Source: Nitrobacter sp. 62-13 (GTDB lineage: Bacteria; Pseudomonadota; Alphaproteobacteria; Rhizobiales; Xanthobacteraceae). Taken from it: 48,798 nt of DNA. This document shows, in pieces, positions 40,582 to 48,798 of the stretch (position 1 is the stretch's first letter; each line of letters begins with the position of its first letter). The stretch lies in contig NZ_MKRN01000154.1 in NCBI RefSeq assembly GCF_001896955.1, positions 1 to 48,798 of the forward strand, read 5' to 3'. Below the pieces are notes generated by a model that saw nothing but the letters and a program-made list of their open reading frames with translations, had not been told where the DNA came from and did no database searches. The translations under genes were made by a program, and so were the position numbers.

Positions 40582-43485
40582 TTATTGACACGCCTCGCAG
40601 GTCGGATCGTCGATGCGGCAGGCTTTCCAGCCGTCGGTCTCGGCGGTGTCGGTAGCGCGGCCGTTCGATGCCGCCGCCGACGCCGAGACTGCGTTGAGCT
40701 TGCCGTCGGTGCCTTTCAAGGTCGACTTTTCGACATGCGTCGCGGATCGTGAACGCAGGTAATAGGTAGTCTTGAGACCGCGCTTCCAGGCGTGGCGATA
40801 GAGTGCGTCGAGCTTCTTGCCGTTCGGGTTGGCGATGTAAAGATTGAGCGACTGCGCCTGGTCGATCCACTTCTGTCGGCGCGCGGCGGCATCGATCAGC
40901 CAGGTTGTGTCGATCTCGAAGGCCGTGGCGTAGAGCGCCTTGAGATCGTCAGGCACGCGATCGATTTGGCCCACGCTGCCGTCGAAATATTTGAGGTCCG
41001 AGATCATCACCTCGTCCCACAACCCGCGCGCCTTGAGATCGCGCACGAGATGAGCGTTCACCACGGTGAAGTCGCCGGACATGTTGGATTTGACGTAGAG
41101 GTTCTGATAGGCGGGCTCGATCGACTGCGACACGCCGCAGATATTGGAGATCGTCGCGGTCGGTGCGATCGCCATGCAATTTGAATTGCGCATGCCGATT
41201 GTCATGACGCGCCGGCGCAGTGAGTCCCAGTCAAGGCGGCTGGAGCGATCGAGGTCGACCGGCGCGCCGCGCGCCTCGTCGACGAGCGAAAGCGAATCGA
41301 GCGGCAGGATGCCTTTCGACCACAGCGATCCCTCATAGGAGGGATAGCGGCCGCGCTCGGCCGCGAGGTCGACCGAGCCGGAGATCGACCAGTACGAAAT
41401 CGCCTCCATGCTTTCGTCCGCGAACGAGACGGCCTCATCCGAGGCATAGGGCAGGCGCAGGATGTTGAGCGCGTCCTGAAAGCCCATGATGCCGAGTCCG
41501 ACCGGACGATGGCGCAGGTTCGAGGTCCGTGCCTCCGGAATGGTGTAGAAATTCACGTCCAGCACGTTGTCGAGCATGCGCATCGCGGTCTTCACCGTGC
41601 GTGCGAGGTGCTCGTGGTCGAGTTCGCCGTCGTGCAGATGGTTGACGAGGTTGACCGAGCCGAGATTGCAGACCGCGACCTCGGTGTTCGACGTGTTGAG
41701 CGTGATCTCGGTGCAGAGGTTCGAGGAATGCACGACGCCGCAATGCTGCTGCGGCGAGCGCAGGTTGCACGGATCCTTGAACGTGATCCAGGGATGGCCG
41801 GTCTCGAACAGCATGGTCAGCATGCGCCGCCACAGGTCGACGGCGCGGACCTGTTTGGTCACGCGCAGTTCGCCGCGCACGGCCTTCTCTTCATAATGGA
41901 CATAGCGTTCGGCGAAAGCCTTGCCGGTGAGGTCGTGCAGGTCCGGCGTTTCGTCGGGTGAGAACAGCGTCCAGACGCCGTCCTCCTCGACACGCTGCAT
42001 GAAGAGGTCCGGCACCCAGTTCGCCGTGTTCATGTCATGGGTGCGGCGGCGGTCGTCTCCGGTGTTCTTGCGCAGATCGAGGAACTCCTCGATGTCGACG
42101 TGCCATGTTTCGAGATAGGCGCACACCGCGCCCTTGCGCTTGCCCCCCTGGTTGACCGCAATCGCGGTGTCGTTCGCAACCTTCAGGAACGGCACCACGC
42201 CCTGGCTTTCGCCGTTGGTGCCCTTGATGTGGGCGCCGAGCCCGCGCACGCGCGTCCAGTCGTTGCCGAGACCGCCGGCGTATTTCGAGAGCAGCGCATT
42301 GTCCCTGATCGCCTTGAAGATGCCGTCGAGATCGTCGGCGACGGCCGTGAGAAAACAGGACGAAAGCTGCGGCCGCAATGTGCCGGCGTTGAACAGCGTC
42401 GGTGTCGATGCCATGAAATCGAACGACGAAAGCAGGTCGTAAAAGGCGATCGCCTTCTCTTCGCGGTCGATCTCGCGCAGCGCCAGCCCGCAGGCGACGC
42501 GCATGAAGAATGCCTGCGGCAGTTCGAAACGCGTGCTTCGGACATGCAGGAAGTATCGATCGTAAAGGGTCTGGAGGCCGAGATAGTCGAATTGGAGGTC
42601 GCGTTCCGCCTTCAGCGCGGCCGCAAGCCGGTCGAGATCGAAGCGCGCGATCTCCGGATCGAGCAGATCGTTGGCGATGCCGGTTTGCACATAGGCGCGG
42701 AAATAGTCCGCATATCGCTCCGCCATCTCCGCCTGCGTCGCCTGCTCGGGACGTCCGGCAATGAAGCTCAATGCCTCGCGGCGCAGCTTGTCGAGCAGAA
42801 GCCGTGCGCTCGCCTTGGCGTAGTCTGGATCGGTCTCGACCAGCGTGCGCGCCGCGAGAATCGGCGCCAGCGCCAGCTCGTCCGCGCTGATGCCGTCGTA
42901 GAGATTGCGATGCGCTTCGCTCAGGATGGCCTCGGCAGTGACGCCGTCAAGACCGGCGCAGGATTCCTCCACCACAGTGGCGAGGCGTCGGGTGTCGAGA
43001 GGCGTCAATGATCCGTCCGCCGACTTCATCCGCAACGCAGGCGTCGCGGCCGCCGCGCCGCCCTTCTTCGTCTTCGACTCCTGCGCTTTGGTCCGCTGGC
43101 GCGCCCGTTCCTCGCGGTAGAGCACGTAAGCGCGCGCGACCTTGTGATGCTCGCTTCGCATCAGCGCGAGTTCGGCCTGATCCTGAATGTCCTCGATGTG
43201 GAAGGTGCGGCCGGCGTCGGTGCGCCGGGTCAGGCTGGCGACGATCTGGCCGGTCAGCTCAGCGACGATGTCGTGGACCCGGCGCGAGACGGCGGCGCTG
43301 CTGCCTTCGACCGCGAGGAACGCCTTGGTCAGTGCGATCGCAATCTTCGAGGAGTCGAACGGCGAAACCGATCCGTTGCGCCGGATGACCTGATACGCGG
43401 GTTCGCTGGACGCCGCCGCGGCCGAAGTGGACAAAGACGGACGCACGGAACGCGCAGCGGATGCAGTTTCGGTTGCGACGGACAT
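40582..43485 (-). CDS. nrdA: Ribonucleotide reductase class I large subunit with two ATP-cone domains
   Basis: 967 residues. Two N-terminal ATP cones: YQVIRRNGSVSPFDSSKIAI (~32-125) and a second near KSADGSLTPLDTRRLATVVE (~155-245). Catalytic part: LRPQLSSCFLTAV (reducible Cys), NLCTEITLNTSNTEVAVCNL (radical Cys, catalytic Glu and partner Cys), and C-terminal shuttle pair in DDPTCEACQ. It reduces ribonucleoside diphosphates to deoxy forms with NrdB. Multiple ATP cones are common with class Ic partners. Its leader carries a cobalamin riboswitch, so it should be turned down when B12 is plentiful, presumably because a B12-dependent class II enzyme is encoded elsewhere. Confidence 0.96.
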   Translation of the reverse strand: MSVATETASAARSVRPSLSTSAAAASSEPAYQVIRRNGSVSPFDSSKIAIALTKAFLAVEGSSAAVSRRVHDIVAELTGQIVASLTRRTDAGRTFHIEDIQDQAELALMRSEHHKVARAYVLYREERARQRTKAQESKTKKGGAAAATPALRMKSADGSLTPLDTRRLATVVEESCAGLDGVTAEAILSEAHRNLYDGISADELALAPILAARTLVETDPDYAKASARLLLDKLRREALSFIAGRPEQATQAEMAERYADYFRAYVQTGIANDLLDPEIARFDLDRLAAALKAERDLQFDYLGLQTLYDRYFLHVRSTRFELPQAFFMRVACGLALREIDREEKAIAFYDLLSSFDFMASTPTLFNAGTLRPQLSSCFLTAVADDLDGIFKAIRDNALLSKYAGGLGNDWTRVRGLGAHIKGTNGESQGVVPFLKVANDTAIAVNQGGKRKGAVCAYLETWHVDIEEFLDLRKNTGDDRRRTHDMNTANWVPDLFMQRVEEDGVWTLFSPDETPDLHDLTGKAFAERYVHYEEKAVRGELRVTKQVRAVDLWRRMLTMLFETGHPWITFKDPCNLRSPQQHCGVVHSSNLCTEITLNTSNTEVAVCNLGSVNLVNHLHDGELDHEHLARTVKTAMRMLDNVLDVNFYTIPEARTSNLRHRPVGLGIMGFQDALNILRLPYASDEAVSFADESMEAISYWSISGSVDLAAERGRYPSYEGSLWSKGILPLDSLSLVDEARGAPVDLDRSSRLDWDSLRRRVMTIGMRNSNCMAIAPTATISNICGVSQSIEPAYQNLYVKSNMSGDFTVVNAHLVRDLKARGLWDEVMISDLKYFDGSVGQIDRVPDDLKALYATAFEIDTTWLIDAAARRQKWIDQAQSLNLYIANPNGKKLDALYRHAWKRGLKTTYYLRSRSATHVEKSTLKGTDGKLNAVSASAAASNGRATDTAETDGWKACRIDDPTCEACQ

Positions 43486-43607
43486 CGCTCAAACCCCAGT
43501 TTTGTTGCGAGCGGGATCGTGCGGAGACGCGCACAGGAATGCCGCGGCAGATGCCGCGATTGCTGCCATGCGGCCCGCCGGGACACCCCGCCCAGGGACG
43601 TTCTTTG

Positions 43608-43800
43608 CGACACGGCAGGTCTACTGGCTCGCGGGTCCAGGCGTCAGTCCGGTCTTCCCAAGGCCTTGCGACCCCAGTGACATTCAGTGGACTTCGGCTC
43701 GCCGCTTACAGTTGCGGGGGCAGCGTCGGCATTGCCGGGTCATTTGCCCCAGCGCACCGGCTTCCCTCTTAGCTCTCGGCATTGCGACTCGAGAGACCGT
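43608..43800 (-). promoter_or_regulatory. Cobalamin riboswitch upstream of nrdAB
   Basis: The minus strand contains AAGAGGGAAGCCGGTG, AATGCCGACGCTGCCCCCGC, AACTGTAAGCGG (B12 box), GTCACTGGG, GGGAAGACCGG and GACCCGCGAGCCAGTAGACC: all main conserved parts of the AdoCbl-type riboswitch. About 120 nt lies between its 3' end and nrdA. A GGGCGGGGTGTCCCGG stem just downstream may be the expression platform; the same string follows the metE copy. B12 binding is expected to lower nrdAB expression. Confidence 0.93.
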
Positions 43801-43995
43801 GACCACTATATTTAGTATCTTCACCTCATTCAGTGTCAACAAATCGTTTTGAATCCGGACGCGGAACGCTCGCAATCCACAGCGGTCCGAAACGGACTCG
43901 CCGTTCAACCACTCTTGACGCTTCGATCATACAGCCCATTATCCCGAGAGAGACGCCGCGCCCTATGTTTCGCGGCTCAACCGCCGAGCCTGACC

Positions 43996-44664
43996 GTGAA
44001 CGATTTCGTCCGACCGAACCTGACGCCCCCGAACGGGCAGAAGAAAGTGCTTTTGCATTCCTGCTGCGCGCCTTGCTCGGGCGAGGTGATGGAGGCGATG
44101 CTGGCCTCGGGGATCGATTACACGATCTTTTTCTACAATCCAAACATCCACCCGCTGAAAGAATATCTGCTGCGCAAGGACGAGAACGTCCGCTTCGCGG
44201 AAAAGCATGGCGTGCCGTTCGTGGATGCCGATTACGACAAGGACAACTGGTTCGCGCGCGCCAAGGGGATGGAGTGGGAGCCGGAACGCGGGGCGCGCTG
44301 CACCATGTGCTTCGACATGCGCTTCGAGCGCACCGCGCTCTATGCGCATGAGCACGGTTTTCCGGTGATGACATCGTCGCTCGGCATCTCCCGCTGGAAG
44401 AACATGGCGCAGATCAATGACTGCGGCCATCGCGCCGCCGGACTTTATGACGGCCTGTCGTATTGGGATTTCAACTGGCGCAAGGGCGGCGGCGCACAGC
44501 GCATGATCGAGATCAGCAAGCGCGAGGAATTCTACCAGCAGGAATATTGCGGCTGCGTCTATTCGCTGCGCGACACCAATCAGCACCGCAGGGAGCAGGG
44601 CCGTTCGCCGATCGCGATCGGCACGCAATTCTACCGGAACGAGAACGATTCGGATTCGACCTGA
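43996..44664 (+). CDS. queH: Epoxyqueuosine reductase QueH
   Basis: About 222 residues from a GTG at 43996; open frame extends upstream to 43849 but without coding character. Motifs [57 protein letters not shown] and [19 protein letters not shown] are those of QueH (DUF208), which carries an iron-sulfur cluster and a second metal on vicinal Cys residues. It performs the last step of queuosine tRNA modification without B12, in contrast to the cobalamin-dependent QueG. It lies between two cobalamin riboswitches that face away from it and towards metE, respectively. Confidence 0.93.
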   Translation: MNDFVRPNLTPPNGQKKVLLHSCCAPCSGEVMEAMLASGIDYTIFFYNPNIHPLKEYLLRKDENVRFAEKHGVPFVDADYDKDNWFARAKGMEWEPERGARCTMCFDMRFERTALYAHEHGFPVMTSSLGISRWKNMAQINDCGHRAAGLYDGLSYWDFNWRKGGGAQRMIEISKREEFYQQEYCGCVYSLRDTNQHRREQGRSPIAIGTQFYRNENDSDST

Positions 44665-44710
44665 TTCCGCTTTGGCGGTTGACGGTCCGGACCCGCTGGC
44701 CCATAGGATT

Positions 44711-44930
44711 AGTGGTCGAGGTTCTCCGGGACATTCAAGCCTGGAGCTAAGAGGGAAGCCGGTGCGCTCTGGTCGATGGGCCTTCGTCCATGGATCCGGG
44801 CAATGCCGGCGCTGCCCCCGCAACTGTAAGCGGCGAGCTGTGGTCCATCAGTGTCACTGGGAGCAATCCCGGGAAGGCCGGACCGAAGCCGAGACCCGCG
44901 AGCCAGGAGACCTGCCCCGGCAACATAGTC
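44711..44930 (+). promoter_or_regulatory. Cobalamin riboswitch upstream of metE
   Basis: The plus strand has AAGAGGGAAGCCGGTGCG, CAATGCCGGCGCTGCCCCCG, CAACTGTAAGCGG, GTCACTGGG, GGGAAGGCCGG and GAGACCCGCGAGCCAGGAGA CCTGC in order. It is a close inverted copy of the nrdAB riboswitch about 1 kb away. The GTG start of metE follows after 110 nt, with CGGGCGGGGTGTCCCGG between. B12 should shut off the cobalamin-independent methionine synthase. Confidence 0.95.
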
Positions 44931-45039
44931 GTCCTCGGGCGGGGTGTCCCGGTGGTGCGCTTGCGGTTTCATGGCAAGCCTCGCCAGGATTCCCATGCCG
45001 CGTCGCTAAGGCCCAGCCCCCAACACATGGGGTAAAGCC

Positions 45040-47376
45040 GTGTCAGTTTCCTCTCTCCCTGTCGCCACGCTCGGCACGCCGCGCATCGGCCCGCGTCGCG
45101 AACTGAAAATCGCGCTCGAAAGCTACTGGTCGGGCAAGTCCGACGAATCCGCGCTGCTTGAAGCGGCGGCCAGCTTGCGCGCCGCGAACTGGGCGCGCCA
45201 GAAGTCGCTCGGCGTCACCGTCATCCCGTCCAACGATTTCACGCTCTACGATCACGTGCTCGACACCAGCGTCATGGTGGGAGCGATCCCGGACATCTAC
45301 GGATGGGAAAGCGGGCCGGTGCCGCTCGCCACCTATTTCGCGATGGCGCGTGGCGCGCAGGGCGGAAATGGCGATGCAGCCTGTGCGCATGGTCATCGGG
45401 GTGAGGGCCACGCTCACGGCGCGCCGGCGCAGGAAATGACCAAGTGGTTCGATACCAATTATCATTACATGGTCCCCGAATTCAGCAAGGGCCAACGATT
45501 CGAACTCTCGTCGCTGAAGGCCGTCGATGAATATCGCGAGGCCAGGGCTCTCGGGTATCAGACGCGGCCCGTGCTGCTTGGTCCCGTCACCTATCTGAAA
45601 CTCGGCAAGAGCAAGGACGCGAATCTCGATCCGCTGTCGCTGCTTTCCGGTCTGCTGCCGGTCTATATCGAGGTGCTGAAGCGCCTTGCCGCGGAGGGCG
45701 CGGAATGGGTGCAGTTCGACGAGCCCTGTCTCGTGCTCGATCTCGACGATGCGACCCGCAAGGCGTTGCGCGCGACCTATGAACAGCTTGCGCGAGCACT
45801 GCCAAATCTGAAGATCATGCTGGCCACCTATTTCGGCGGCATCGGGGACAATCTCGACACCGCATTGTCGCTGCCGGTCACGGGACTTCACATTGATCTC
45901 GCTCGCGCTCCGGACCAGCTCGAGGCGGTGGCGGCAAAGGCGAGACGGGATCTGGTCCTGTCTCTCGGCGTGATCGACGGTCGCAACATCTGGCGCGCCA
46001 ACTTGCCGGCGCTGCTCGACCGCCTGGAGCCCGTTGTCGCCAAACGCGGAGTCGACCATTTGCAGGTCGCGCCGTCCTGCTCGCTTCTGCATGTGCCGAT
46101 CGACGTGTCGCTTGAAACCGATCTCGATGCCGAGCTGAAAAGCTGGCTCGCCTTTTCGGTGCAGAAGATGGGTGAGCTGGCGACGCTCGGCGAGGCGCTC
46201 GCCAAGGGCCGCGCCTCGGTCGCCGACGCCCTGAAAGCATCGGCAGACGCCGCGGCGGCGCGCAAGGCGTCTCCGAAGGTTCATGATGCTGCCGTTGCGG
46301 CACGCATCGGAGCGGTTGCGCCCGGCATGGCCCGGCGCAAGAGCGCTTTTGCCGATCGCGCCAAGTTGCAGCGCGACCGCTTCGGCCTTCCGTCGTTCCC
46401 CACGACAACCATCGGCTCGTTCCCGCAGACCGCCGAGGTGCGCAAGGCGCGCTCGGCGCATGCCAAGGGCGCAATGAGCGATGCCGACTACGAGAAGTTT
46501 TTGCGGGAGGAGACGGCGCGAACCATCCGCTGGCAGGAAGACATCGGCCTCGACGTGCTCGTGCACGGCGAGTTCGAGCGCAACGACATGGTGCAGTATT
46601 TCGGGGAGCAGCTTTCCGGATTCGCTTTCACAAGGCACGGCTGGGTGCAGAGCTACGGCTCGCGCTGCGTCCGTCCGCCGGTCCTGTTCGGCGACGTGTC
46701 GCGGCCGAACCCGATGACCGTCGGCTGGTGGACATACGCACAGACGCTGACATTCAAGCCGATGAAGGGCATGCTCACCGGCCCTGTGACCATCCTCAAC
46801 TGGTCCTTCGTGCGCGACGACGTGCCGCGCAGCCTTGCCTGCCGGCAGATCGCGCTCGCCATCCGCGACGAGGTCGTCGACCTGGAGGCGGCCGGAGCGT
46901 CGATGATCCAGATCGACGAGGCCGCGCTGCGCGAGGGATTGCCGCTGCGCCGGTCCGAATGGAAGGCGTATCTCGACTGGGCCGTCGAATGTTTCCGTCT
47001 GTGTGCGAGCGGCGTCACTGATGCGACCCAGATCCACACCCACATGTGCTATTCGGAATTCAACGACATCATCGACGCGATCGCGGCGATGGACGCCGAC
47101 GTCATCTCGATCGAGACGTCGCGCTCCAAGATGGAGTTGCTCGACGCCTTCAGGAACTACAAATATCCGAACGAGATCGGTCCCGGCGTCTACGATATTC
47201 ACTCCCCGCGCGTGCCGGCGGTCGACGAGATGACGAGCCTGCTCAAGCTCGCGCGGCAGCGCCTTTCCGATACCCAGCTCTGGATCAATCCGGATTGCGG
47301 GCTGAAGACCCGCAAGTGGGAGGAGGTCAGGCCGGCGCTCGTCAACATGGTCGAGGCGGCGAGACGGATGCGATAG
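45040..47376 (+). CDS. metE: Cobalamin-independent methionine synthase MetE
   Basis: 778 residues from GTG 45040; usual length about 755. N-terminal folate-binding-like barrel begins PRIGPRRELKIALESYWSGK; C-terminal catalytic barrel has TTTIGSFPQTAEVRKARSA, IDEAALREGLPLR, IHTHMCYSEF (Zn ligands His, Cys) and WINPDCGLKTRKW (Zn Cys). It methylates homocysteine with 5-methyltetrahydropteroyl-triglutamate. An extra His-rich loop, GNGDAACAHGHRGEGHAHG, sits just before EMTKWFDTNYHYMVPEF and accounts for most of the added length. Control by the cobalamin riboswitch is standard for this gene. The stop codon is the first triplet of an interspersed repeat. Confidence 0.97.
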   Translation: MSVSSLPVATLGTPRIGPRRELKIALESYWSGKSDESALLEAAASLRAANWARQKSLGVTVIPSNDFTLYDHVLDTSVMVGAIPDIYGWESGPVPLATYFAMARGAQGGNGDAACAHGHRGEGHAHGAPAQEMTKWFDTNYHYMVPEFSKGQRFELSSLKAVDEYREARALGYQTRPVLLGPVTYLKLGKSKDANLDPLSLLSGLLPVYIEVLKRLAAEGAEWVQFDEPCLVLDLDDATRKALRATYEQLARALPNLKIMLATYFGGIGDNLDTALSLPVTGLHIDLARAPDQLEAVAAKARRDLVLSLGVIDGRNIWRANLPALLDRLEPVVAKRGVDHLQVAPSCSLLHVPIDVSLETDLDAELKSWLAFSVQKMGELATLGEALAKGRASVADALKASADAAAARKASPKVHDAAVAARIGAVAPGMARRKSAFADRAKLQRDRFGLPSFPTTTIGSFPQTAEVRKARSAHAKGAMSDADYEKFLREETARTIRWQEDIGLDVLVHGEFERNDMVQYFGEQLSGFAFTRHGWVQSYGSRCVRPPVLFGDVSRPNPMTVGWWTYAQTLTFKPMKGMLTGPVTILNWSFVRDDVPRSLACRQIALAIRDEVVDLEAAGASMIQIDEAALREGLPLRRSEWKAYLDWAVECFRLCASGVTDATQIHTHMCYSEFNDIIDAIAAMDADVISIETSRSKMELLDAFRNYKYPNEIGPGVYDIHSPRVPAVDEMTSLLKLARQRLSDTQLWINPDCGLKTRKWEEVRPALVNMVEAARRMR

Positions 47377-47476
47377 AGCGCTTTTGAGCGAAGTAGAATC
47401 CGGTTTGCATGAAGAAAACGCATCAAACAGGCAGCCAGGGTTTTTCACGGTTTCCGTGAAACGGTGAAAGTCCTGG
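47374..47476. repeat. Interspersed repeat, copy C, with hairpin arm
   Basis: TAGAGCGCTTTTGAGCGAAG, TAGAATCCGGTTTGCATGAA, GAAAACGCATCAAACAGG, then a hairpin (CCAGGGTTTTTCACGGTTTC / GAAACGGTGAAAGTCCTGG). A diverged relative of copies A and B in direct orientation to A. The first three bases are the metE stop codon. Confidence 0.75.
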
Positions 47477-47816
47477 CGCGAAATGCGGAAAAGCGGAGTG
47501 GGTTTTGCTCGTCCGCTCTCGATATTTCGAAGTCAGGATGACCTCGGATCGGTCGATCCGAAATCATCGTGATCTATCGCGCGAAATATCCGGTTCACGC
47601 CCTCCCGCCGTAATTTTCGCAAGCGCGAAGTCTGAATCGATTTAAATTTCTGGCAGACTCAAAGTTTCATTCATGGAATAAAACGTGCGGAGCGCCTGTG
47701 CTTTTACCGCTTTCGGGAAAAGGCATGCGTCGAGAGATGAAAATGCTGCCTGTGCGATCTCTCGAGTGAAGGCCGCATGCGACGTACTGAACTCGTTTAG
47801 CGGTTATGCGTTCGAC
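47477..47816. other. Intergenic region between metE and csoR
   Basis: 340 bp with no gene. It holds a perfect 8-bp inverted repeat TCGGATCG-GT-CGATCCGA at 47544-47561 and an AT-rich stretch near 47640-47690. No terminator or promoter that I can call. Confidence 0.4.
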
Positions 47817-48092
47817 TTACCGGTCCGCCCGCTCGATGACGGCCATCAGTTCGGCAATCTTGCGGCGCTGATCGGCCTTGTTGCCGCTTGTAATCGCATG
47901 CTCGACGCAATGCGCCACGTGATCCTTGAGCACTTCTTCCTCGACACGCCGCAGCGCGGCGCGCACGGCCGAAATCTGCGTCACGATGTCGATGCAATAT
48001 CGGTCTTCATCGACCATTCGCGACAGGCCGCGTACCTGGCCTTCGATCCGGCTCAATCGTTTGCGGCAGGATGCCTTGAGATTGTCGCGCAT
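47817..48092 (-). CDS. csoR: CsoR-family copper-sensing repressor
   Basis: 91 residues, all-helical DUF156 protein: LSRIEGQVRGLSRMVDEDRY, CIDIVTQISAVRAALRRVEE, HVAHCVEHAITSG. The Cys-His-Cys metal triad (Cys in DRYCID, His in KDHVAHC, Cys in AHCVEH) matches the Cu(I) site of CsoR. In the absence of copper it binds pseudo-palindromic GC-rich operators and represses copper export genes. It diverges from a copper ATPase gene with a fitting operator between. Confidence 0.9.
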   Translation of the reverse strand: MRDNLKASCRKRLSRIEGQVRGLSRMVDEDRYCIDIVTQISAVRAALRRVEEEVLKDHVAHCVEHAITSGNKADQRRKIAELMAVIERADR

Positions 48093-48097
48093 GCACA

Positions 48098-48122
48098 GTA
48101 TATACCCCTATAGGGTATGTAC
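48098..48122. promoter_or_regulatory. Likely CsoR operator between csoR and copA
   Basis: GTATATACCCCTATAGGGTA followed by TGTAC is an almost perfect palindrome with a central TACCCCTATAGGGTA, the form bound by CsoR/RcnR-type repressors. It lies 5 bp from the csoR start and about 27 bp from the ATPase start, so it could control both directions. Confidence 0.75.
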
Positions 48123-48149
48123 TGCAAGCGCCGAACGCGGAGATTCCGG

Positions 48150-48798
48150 ATGAGCACAGCCGAGCAGGCAACGTCGAAAAATGGCTGCTGCAGCGCGGAC
48201 GGGGCGCAGGCTTCATCTTCCGCCGGCGCATCTGATGGATCGAGTTGCGGCGGCGGAAACGCCGTGACCGCGCATGACCATGGCGCGCCGGCGCCCCACG
48301 ACAAACAGGCACATCATCACGATCGGCATCCTGTCGGTGCGCACGATGGAAAGGTGCTTGATCCCGTCTGCGGCATGAGCGTCGACCCGCAGACCAGCAA
48401 GCATCGCTTCGATCACCAGGGCGCGACCTATCATTTCTGTTCCGCGGGCTGCCGAACCAAATTCGCCGCGTCCCCGCAGTCGTATCTCGACAAGTCCAAG
48501 GCGCCCCCCGCGGACGCGCCTGAAGGCACTGTCTACACCTGTCCGATGCATCCCGAAGTCCGCCAGGTCGGCCCCGGCGCCTGTCCCATCTGCGGAATGG
48601 CGCTGGAGCCCGAACTGGTGTCGCTGGACGACGCGCGGAATCCCGAACTGGCGGACATGTCGCGCCGTTTCTGGATCGGATTGATCCTCGCTTTGCCTGT
48701 GATCGTGCTGGACATGGGCGGGCATATCGCCGGCGCGCATGGCTGGGTCGAGCCGACGCTGTCGAACTGGATTCAGTTCGCCTTTGCGACGCCGGTGG
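48150..48798 (+). CDS. copA: Copper-exporting P-type ATPase, N-terminal part (cut by window end)
   Basis: ATG 48150; 216 residues are visible. The first ~75 are Cys/His-rich (KNGCCSADG, SSCGGGN, HDHGAPAPHDKQAHHHDRHP), followed by a YHS domain (KVLDPVCGMSVDPQTSKHRF then YHFCSAGCRTKFAASPQSYL) and a heavy-metal-binding domain (YTCPMHPEVRQVGPGACPIC, GMALEP), then the first membrane helix (FWIGLILALPVIVLDMGGH). This is the layout of CopB/CopA-like ATPases with YHS rather than ferredoxin-type metal domains. It pumps copper out of the cytoplasm. The catalytic parts lie beyond the window. Confidence 0.93.
   Translation, partial: MSTAEQATSKNGCCSADGAQASSSAGASDGSSCGGGNAVTAHDHGAPAPHDKQAHHHDRHPVGAHDGKVLDPVCGMSVDPQTSKHRFDHQGATYHFCSAGCRTKFAASPQSYLDKSKAPPADAPEGTVYTCPMHPEVRQVGPGACPICGMALEPELVSLDDARNPELADMSRRFWIGLILALPVIVLDMGGHIAGAHGWVEPTLSNWIQFAFATPV

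Noticed and set aside
45043-47448. Long minus-strand open frame (801 codons) opposite metE
   Set aside because: Shadow of metE; the composition is that of an antisense frame and no motif is present.

Overview
The window looks like chromosome of an alphaproteobacterium of the Nitrobacteraceae/Bradyrhizobiaceae group (Bradyrhizobium, Rhodopseudomonas, Nitrobacter or Afipia type). This rests on GC-rich coding bias, gene content, and three copies of an interspersed ~60 bp repeat (core GCGAAGTGGATACCGGTTCG) typical of that family. The genus cannot be fixed from sequence alone. I see no tRNA, rRNA or CRISPR.

Region 1 (1-12.1 kb, all minus strand) is a fluoride-response island. Three separate fluoride (crcB-motif) riboswitches, each with a plausible promoter, precede three transcription units. 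(a) A long operon encodes a membrane complex related to hydrogenase-4/complex I (HyfC, E, F, G, an H-I fusion, and B homologues), followed by crcB (fluoride channel), a DUF190 gene and a putative DNA-binding protein. (b) An enolase is fused to a tandem universal-stress-protein domain; enolase is the classic fluoride target. (c) A cyclopropane-fatty-acid synthase gene is frameshifted and cut by the window edge. The hydrogenase-like large subunit lacks all nickel-ligating cysteines, so the complex is not a hydrogenase. It resembles the energy-converting hydrogenase-related (Ehr) complexes. A fluoride-switched Ehr complex is the best candidate here for an undescribed system.

Region 2 (12.1-23.5 kb, mostly plus) is accessory. 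It holds a HIT protein, a DUF211/VIT-like membrane pair, a HEAT-repeat protein, an IS3-type transposase remnant and several very small genes. It also holds a compact nonribosomal-peptide-type cassette: phosphopantetheinyl transferase, thioesterase with an N-terminal docking domain, free-standing adenylation-thiolation protein whose specificity residues read as asparagine, acyl-CoA-dehydrogenase-like flavoprotein, and a small unknown protein. A repeat copy and an internally deleted short-chain dehydrogenase pseudogene close the region.

Region 3 (23.7-39.2 kb) is respiratory. A three-subunit gluconate-2-dehydrogenase-type flavocytochrome (Tat-exported small subunit, GMC flavoprotein, triheme cytochrome c) is followed by a type A2 caa3 oxidase operon (minus). 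Divergent from that is a complete alternative complex III operon actABCDEF (plus), with a SCO-type copper chaperone running towards it. Together they can carry electrons from periplasmic dehydrogenases or quinol through alternative complex III to the caa3 oxidase.

Region 4 (39.3-48.8 kb) is cofactor-controlled metabolism. Class I ribonucleotide reductase nrdAB (minus) and cobalamin-independent methionine synthase metE (plus) each sit behind a cobalamin riboswitch; the two riboswitches are inverted copies flanking queH. NrdB has Phe at the radical-tyrosine position and Glu at the first metal ligand, the signature of the Mn/Fe class Ic subunit. The window ends with a CsoR-type copper repressor, its likely operator, and the start of a copper P-type ATPase.
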